This document shows, piece after piece, positions 59,454 through 64,000 of a DNA stretch of 64,000 bases. The DNA is from an uncultured Burkholderiales bacterium (GTDB lineage Bacteria > Pseudomonadota > Gammaproteobacteria > Burkholderiales > Burkholderiaceae_C): assembly GCA_903871545.1 (NCBI GenBank), contig CAIQHG010000029.1, positions 1 through 64,000 on the forward strand, written 5' to 3'. The notes beneath the pieces are model-generated. The model did no database searches and was not told the origin of the DNA. It worked only from the letters and a program-made list of their open reading frames with translations. Each line of letters starts with the position of its first letter. Position 1 is the stretch's first letter. The position numbers and the translations under genes were made by a program.

Positions 59454-60282
59454 TTGAGAATGTTTTCAGTGTGTATAGGGAGTGACGATGGAGATAGGAC
59501 AAAACGGACGGGGTCACATAAACTGAGACATCTGAGCCCTCTTTGATGAGGTTACGTATCTCAGTTGCACTCAGTGACATGCTTGGCATGTTTAGTTTAA
59601 CAGCGACTAAAGCGTCGCCCCAAGCGCGGTGAGCTTTGACGCTTTGCACCAAGTCCCGATTGTGCCACTTATACTGCCCCATCTCAATGGGCTGTGCACG
59701 TGGGTATCCCTCTTTTAAACCCTCACGGCCCAGGAGTGCGTGGACTTTGTCCAAACTTTCAGTCTTATTGACCTCCCCTTCATCCCCAGCGGACTGTAAT
59801 TGTCTTCCTGCCACAGCGAGAGTGGCAATATGTAGTATCTCTTGCCATCTGTGCCATGTATCAAATGCACGGGCTTGGTCGGCCCCCACAACCAAATAAA
59901 AATCTGCATCAGGATATTTATTTTTTAAGTACACCAGTGTGTCCAATGTGTAACTAACGCCCGCTCTCTTTAGCTCGCAGTCGTCTATGGTCACTTCTTT
60001 TAAATCTTTAAAGGTAAGTGACGCCATCTCAAGTCTGTGAACCGGTGTGCTAAGTCTGTGCGACTTAAGAAAGGTACGCCCAGTGGGTACAACAATAAGT
60101 CGGTCCAAGCCGAGTTGCTCAATAGCGGTCTGTGCAAGCTTTAGATGTGCAAGGTGAGGTGGATCAAAAGCACCACCTAAAACACCGATTTGCTCACGCT
60201 TAAAAAGAGCCTCTTCACTGAGGTTCAATGAGCTCTTTGTAGTTGGTAAATTAGATGGGGGGTTGTTTGGTTGGTTAGTCAC
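59446..60282 (-). CDS. nadD: Nicotinate-nucleotide adenylyltransferase NadD
   Basis: Makes deamido-NAD from NaMN and ATP. The nucleotidyltransferase motif GGAFDPPHLAHL lies near residues 36-47, followed by VVPTGRTFLKSH, DFYLVVGADQARAFDTWHRW and the C-terminal SLSATEIRNLI. At 278 residues it is longer than the usual ~215-230. There is a ~30-residue polar N-terminal extension and an insertion of about 50 residues between AVAGRQ and the C-terminal motif (~160-215). It overlaps rsfS by 8 bp. Confidence 0.94.
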   Translation of the reverse strand: MTNQPNNPPSNLPTTKSSLNLSEEALFKREQIGVLGGAFDPPHLAHLKLAQTAIEQLGLDRLIVVPTGRTFLKSHRLSTPVHRLEMASLTFKDLKEVTIDDCELKRAGVSYTLDTLVYLKNKYPDADFYLVVGADQARAFDTWHRWQEILHIATLAVAGRQLQSAGDEGEVNKTESLDKVHALLGREGLKEGYPRAQPIEMGQYKWHNRDLVQSVKAHRAWGDALVAVKLNMPSMSLSATEIRNLIKEGSDVSVYVTPSVLSYLHRHSLYTLKTFSND

Positions 60283-60294
60283 TTTTTTTGCTTT

Positions 60295-61209
60295 TTAGAT
60301 CCAATCTTTTGCACATAAAAAATCGGTACAAAGCCTGTCCTCAACAGACCCTTTAACTGGCCTCAGTTGATATGACCAACTTGCAAGCGGCGGCATAGAT
60401 AACAAAATTGACTCGGTTCTCCCACCCGATTGCAGTCCAAAGTGAGTGCCCCTGTCCCATACTAAATTAAATTCCACGTAGCGCCCTCTCCTATACAACT
60501 GAAAAGCTCGCTCAGCCTCCCCGTAAACCGTCCCCTTCCTTTTATCTAATATCGGAAAGTAAGCCTGTGAGAAATGATTACCGACGCTTTGCATCATCTC
60601 AAAACTTGCCTGCGCTCCAAGCTCATCAAAGTCATCAAAGAATATTCCCCCCACCCCGCGCGGCTCATTGCGGTGTTTGAGGAAGAAATACTCATCACAC
60701 CACTTCTTGAACTTAGGGTACAAAGAGTCAGAGAAAGGACTGAGCGCGTTTTTACAGGTTTGGTGAAAATGAATCACATCTTCCTGGAAACCATAATAAG
60801 GGGTGAGATCCATACCACCACCAAACCAAGCCACCGGCTCTAGGCCCCGAGGTTTTGCAATTAACATGCGAACGTTCATGTGAACAGTAGGCACGTAAGG
60901 ATTTAGGGGGTGAAAAACCAAGGACAATCCCATCGCCTCGAACGGGGCCCCTTTTAATCCAAAGCGGTGATGAGTTGCTGAGGGCGGAAGGCTCTCACCC
61001 GTGACGTGAGAGAATCCGCATCCCGCTCGCTCAAAGACGGGACCACCTTCAATAATCTGAGTTATCCCCCTGCCTTGAAGCATCTCACCCGGCTCCTTTG
61101 TCCACTCATCGCGTGTAATGGGTGTAGGATCTCTTGAGGAGAGCTCACCCATAATATTTTTTTGCAAAGTGCTCAAGTAATCAACAACGCTAGCTGAAGA
61201 CAAGGACAT
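60295..61209 (-). CDS. hemF: Oxygen-dependent coproporphyrinogen-III oxidase HemF
   Basis: Oxidatively decarboxylates coproporphyrinogen III in heme synthesis. Highly conserved blocks are [100 protein letters not shown] and [11 protein letters not shown]. The length of 304 residues is standard. ATG 61209 is the natural start. It lies between nadD (12 bp) and purD. Confidence 0.96.
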   Translation of the reverse strand: MSLSSASVVDYLSTLQKNIMGELSSRDPTPITRDEWTKEPGEMLQGRGITQIIEGGPVFERAGCGFSHVTGESLPPSATHHRFGLKGAPFEAMGLSLVFHPLNPYVPTVHMNVRMLIAKPRGLEPVAWFGGGMDLTPYYGFQEDVIHFHQTCKNALSPFSDSLYPKFKKWCDEYFFLKHRNEPRGVGGIFFDDFDELGAQASFEMMQSVGNHFSQAYFPILDKRKGTVYGEAERAFQLYRRGRYVEFNLVWDRGTHFGLQSGGRTESILLSMPPLASWSYQLRPVKGSVEDRLCTDFLCAKDWI

Positions 61210-61311
61210 AAAAGAGGGATTCCTTTTTTTTAAAATGTTTTGGTGTTGACTTATTCAGAGCGTATCAATTGGGCTCAAATTGAATTGAAAGCTAGCGAGA
61301 TTTGGAGCTGA

Positions 61312-62700
61312 TTAATCCAACTTTGCACCTTGCAAAGCACGAAAGCCAATATCTTTCCTGTACTGTGCACCTTCAAAAACAATTGAATCAAGTGCTTTGT
61401 AGGCCAGTTGCTGAGCCAGTTTAAGCGTGCCTCCCAAGGCAGTAACGCAAAGCACCCTACCACCGGAGGTTGTAAGAACACCTTCGTGCTCACTCGTCCC
61501 GGCGTGAAAAACCATCACGTCCTGTGTGTCCTGGGGCAAACCGCTGATGACGGCACCTTTTTCGGGGCTTTGGGGATACCCCTTGGCCGCCATAACCACC
61601 CCCAAAGCCGGACGGCGGTCCCAGTCTAAATCTACGCGGTCTAGCGCTGGCCACACGTGAGGGCTAGAGATGACAGAGCGTGGACTTGGTCGGGCGGGCA
61701 ATCCCTGCGAGGGCACTACAACTCCTTGGGTGTCCCTATCTACTTGACTTTGAGTGGCACTCATCAATACATCAACCAGATCGGTTTTAAGTCGCATCAT
61801 GATGGGCTGGGTCTCTGGGTCTCCCAACCTGCAGTTGAACTCCAAGCACTTGATCGCCCCCTCCTTGGTGATCATCAAACCTGCATATAAAAATCCACTG
61901 TAGGGCACACCGTCGGCTGCCATTCCTTTAAGGGTGGGCATGATAATCTCACGCATTGTTTTGGCATGTATTTGCGCAGTTACGACGGGTGCGGGAGAGT
62001 AAGCACCCATACCCCCTGTGTTTGGACCTTTGTCGTTATCGTTAAGTCGTTTGTGGTCTTGGCAAGTTGCAAGGGCCACATTTTGTAGCCCGTCGCAGAC
62101 AACTATAAAACTTGCTTCCTCTCCCTGCAAAAACTCCTCTATCACGACACGTGCCTGCCCGTTGTGCTGGACACCGCTGGGTGCGTCTCCAAGCATAAAA
62201 TCAATCGCTTGGTGCGCCTCCTCCAGACTCATGGCAACTACGACGCCTTTGCCCGCAGCCAAGCCGTCGGCTTTGACGACAATGGGCGCTCCAGTTTTGT
62301 TGACATAATCGTGAGCGGCCCCAATATCCGTAAAAGTCTCAAAGGAGGCGGTGGGAATAGAGTGACGGGTCATAAAAGCTTTTGAAAAAGCTTTGGAACT
62401 CTCCAACTGCGCTGCCTCGCGGGAGGGTCCAAAAATACGTAACCCATGAGCGCGAAACTCATTCACAACGCCCTGTGCGAGGGGAGCCTCAGGGCCGACA
62501 ACGGTCAGCATAATCTGCTCTTCTTGTGCCCACTGGCGGAGCTTTACGACGTCGGTTATGGGTATATTAACAATATTTTTATCTCTCGCCGTTCCCCCGT
62601 TACCAGGCGCCACATACACCGTCTGCACCTTGTTAGAGAGGGATAGTTTCCAAGCAATTGCGTGCTCTCGTCCACCAGAGCCGATCACCAAAATTTTCAT
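61312..62700 (-). CDS. purD: Phosphoribosylamine-glycine ligase PurD
   Basis: ATP-grasp enzyme of purine synthesis (GAR synthetase). It starts MKILVIGSGGREHAIAWKLS and has VGPEAPLAQGVVNEF, GAPIVVKADGLAAGKGVVVA, EEFLQGEEASFIVVCDG, GPNTGGMGAYSPAP, YAGLMITKEG, ECLEFNCRLGDPETQPIMMR and a C-terminal YRKDIGFRALQ. Between residues ~316 and 350 it carries an in-frame insertion (VVVPSQGLPARPSPRSVISS) missing from E. coli PurD, which accounts for its 462-residue length (usual ~425-430). It follows yebC by 27 bp. Confidence 0.96.
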   Translation of the reverse strand: MKILVIGSGGREHAIAWKLSLSNKVQTVYVAPGNGGTARDKNIVNIPITDVVKLRQWAQEEQIMLTVVGPEAPLAQGVVNEFRAHGLRIFGPSREAAQLESSKAFSKAFMTRHSIPTASFETFTDIGAAHDYVNKTGAPIVVKADGLAAGKGVVVAMSLEEAHQAIDFMLGDAPSGVQHNGQARVVIEEFLQGEEASFIVVCDGLQNVALATCQDHKRLNDNDKGPNTGGMGAYSPAPVVTAQIHAKTMREIIMPTLKGMAADGVPYSGFLYAGLMITKEGAIKCLEFNCRLGDPETQPIMMRLKTDLVDVLMSATQSQVDRDTQGVVVPSQGLPARPSPRSVISSPHVWPALDRVDLDWDRRPALGVVMAAKGYPQSPEKGAVISGLPQDTQDVMVFHAGTSEHEGVLTTSGGRVLCVTALGGTLKLAQQLAYKALDSIVFEGAQYRKDIGFRALQGAKLD

Positions 62701-62727
62701 AAGTTTTTTTAGTCTAATTGAAATATC

Positions 62728-63453
62728 TTAAAGCACCAACGCAGCGTTGTGATAAACCTCTTGAACGTCATCTAGGTCCTCTAACGCATCAAGTATTTTT
62801 TGCATCTTCAGTGCGTCCTCACCCGTAAGCTCAATTGAGTTTTCAGCCCGCATCGTGACCTCAGCGAGCTCGGGACTCAGTCCGGCTAGCTCTAAAGCGT
62901 GTTTGATACTCTCAAAGTCCTGAGTCGACGTAATCACCTCCGTGGCCCCGTCCTCCTCGGTGAGGATATCCTCTGCCCCTGCCTCTAAAGATACCTCCAT
63001 TAACTTGTCCTCAGACGTGCCTGGGGCAAAAATGAGTTGGCCGCAGTGTTTAAATTGAAACGCAACAGAGCCCTCAGTCCCTAGATTGCCCCCGCCTTTG
63101 CTGAGAACGTGGCGAACCTCGGCAACGGTTCTGACCTTGTTATCGGTCATGGTGTCGATGATCAAAGCTACCCCCCCTATGCCGTACCCTTCGTACCTAA
63201 TCTCCTCGTACTGGACACCCTCGAGTTGGCCCGTGGCTTTATCGATATTGCGCTTGATGGTGTCTGCGGGCAAATTCACGGCCTTGGCTTTTTCAATGGC
63301 CAAGCGAAGCCTGGGGTTGGCTGATAGGTCAGCCCCCCCGGTTCGCGCAGCAACCATAATTTCACGGATAACCCGAGTCCACACCTTGCCGCGCTTGTCG
63401 TCTTGACGACCTTTTCGGTGTTGAATATTTGCCCATTTGCTATGACCTGCCAC
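62728..63453 (-). CDS. yebC: YebC/PmpR family protein (TACO1-type translation/regulatory factor)
   Basis: Widely conserved protein first described as a transcriptional regulator and more recently linked to translation of proline-rich stretches. The hallmark start [18 protein letters not shown] is followed by [57 protein letters not shown] and [19 protein letters not shown]. 241 residues, as usual. It is located upstream of purD in the same direction. Confidence 0.96.
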   Translation of the reverse strand: MAGHSKWANIQHRKGRQDDKRGKVWTRVIREIMVAARTGGADLSANPRLRLAIEKAKAVNLPADTIKRNIDKATGQLEGVQYEEIRYEGYGIGGVALIIDTMTDNKVRTVAEVRHVLSKGGGNLGTEGSVAFQFKHCGQLIFAPGTSEDKLMEVSLEAGAEDILTEEDGATEVITSTQDFESIKHALELAGLSPELAEVTMRAENSIELTGEDALKMQKILDALEDLDDVQEVYHNAALVL

Positions 63454-63575
63454 GGTGAAATCCTTTTAAACTTTTAAACTTTTAACTTATCACAAGATTT
63501 TAAGACACTTAATCCCTACATCAATAGGGTATGTGCCGGCCACAAGTTTTATCTGCAGATGCAGACCTTTAAAAA

Positions 63576-63599
63576 ACAAAAGCCCCGACTAAGCGGGGC
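63576..63599 (-). terminator. Rho-independent terminator after clpA
   Basis: Read leftward, GCCCCG (63599-63594) pairs perfectly with CGGGGC (63587-63582) across a six-base loop, followed by TTTTGTTTTTT (from 63581). It lies ~20 bp beyond the clpA stop. On the other strand only A residues follow, so it is one-directional. Confidence 0.85.
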
Positions 63600-63619
63600 A
63601 AAAAAGGTTCAACTTTTGT

Positions 63620-64000
63620 TTAACTCGCCTCGGCCTCCTCTGGCTCTGCGGGCTCTGCAGGCTCAGTTTTAGGGGACTTAGAGTCCTTCTTAGGAAGAGG
63701 TTGAATATCTAAAATGACTTCATCTTTGGCGTCTAAATCGACGGTCAAACGCCCGCCGTCCATTAAACGACCAAAAAGCAGTTCATCGGCCAGGGCACGA
63801 CGGATCGTTTCTTGGATAAGTCGCTGCATAGGTCTTGCGCCCATTGCCGGGTCAAAGCCCTTCTTGGCCAGGAATTGTCTGAGTTTGTCAGTGAAGGTAA
63901 CGTCAACTTTCTTATCAGCCAATTGAGTTTCAAGTTGCAGGAGGAATTTATCAACCACTCGTAGAATAATTTTTTCATCCAGCGATTTAAAGCTGACGAT
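63620..64000 (-). CDS. clpA: ATP-dependent Clp protease ATP-binding subunit ClpA, C-terminal fragment (cut by window edge)
   Basis: The frame is open to the last base of the window, so the start lies outside; 126 residues are visible. They match the end of ClpA's second AAA domain: FKSLDEKIILRVVDKFLLQL, VTFTDKLRQFLAKKGFDPAM and GARPMQRLIQETIRRALADE, followed by LLFGRLMDGG. ClpA feeds substrates to ClpP. The family usually ends soon after LLFG.L..GG; here an extra Lys/Pro/Glu-rich acidic tail (PKTEPAEPAEPEEAEAS) follows. A clear terminator lies downstream. Confidence 0.93.
   Translation of the reverse strand: MVSFKSLDEKIILRVVDKFLLQLETQLADKKVDVTFTDKLRQFLAKKGFDPAMGARPMQRLIQETIRRALADELLFGRLMDGGRLTVDLDAKDEVILDIQPLPKKDSKSPKTEPAEPAEPEEAEAS

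Overview
The window looks like a chromosome segment from a betaproteobacterium of the order Burkholderiales. The run rng-maf-rlmH-rsfS-nadD-hemF-purD-yebC at the right end is typical of that group. A small-genome freshwater lineage such as Polynucleobacter or a relative is possible, but I cannot name the genus. Base composition is uneven: the left half (type VI secretion and transporter genes) is clearly more AT-rich than the cox and housekeeping genes on the right.

Layout. 1-1156: the end of a repeat-rich protein of unknown function. 1116-1845: a HigB/HigA toxin-antitoxin pair. 1914-22617: a type VI secretion system (T6SS) with all 13 core components in two divergent operons, tssJ-K-L-M-A leftward and tssB-C-hcp-E-F-G-clpV-vgrG rightward, the latter continuing into a MORN-repeat protein and a PAAR-like tip protein. 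22630-28014: in the same direction and with very short gaps, a small membrane protein, a family-3 periplasmic binding protein, two aberrant DAACS-type symporters and an MscS-type channel with a cyclic-nucleotide domain. 28265-31143: on the opposite strand, an unknown protein and a second, more conventional symporter plus binding-protein pair.

31585-37363: a form II CO-dehydrogenase-like molybdenum hydroxylase operon (coxS-L-M-D-E). 37811-42657: a secreted esterase, a SulP transporter with STAS and cyclic-nucleotide domains, and a class III nucleotide cyclase with Sel1 repeats. 43085-43160: tRNA-Lys. 43298-48009: tcdA, a YeeE/YedE sulfur transporter, and cpoB-pal-tolB without tolQRA. 48708-55703: envelope glycan genes (five glycosyltransferase or deacetylase genes around msbA). 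55707-64000: rng, maf, rlmH (frame broken in a G7 tract), rsfS (with a long basic tail), nadD, hemF, purD, yebC and the 3' end of clpA.

Two themes deserve attention. First, the T6SS operon appears to run on into a binding-protein/symporter/channel module whose transporters have lost the hallmark ion- and substrate-binding motifs. Second, a nucleotide cyclase and two separate membrane proteins with cyclic-nucleotide-binding domains lie within about 16 kb, which suggests a local second-messenger circuit controlling ion or solute flux.
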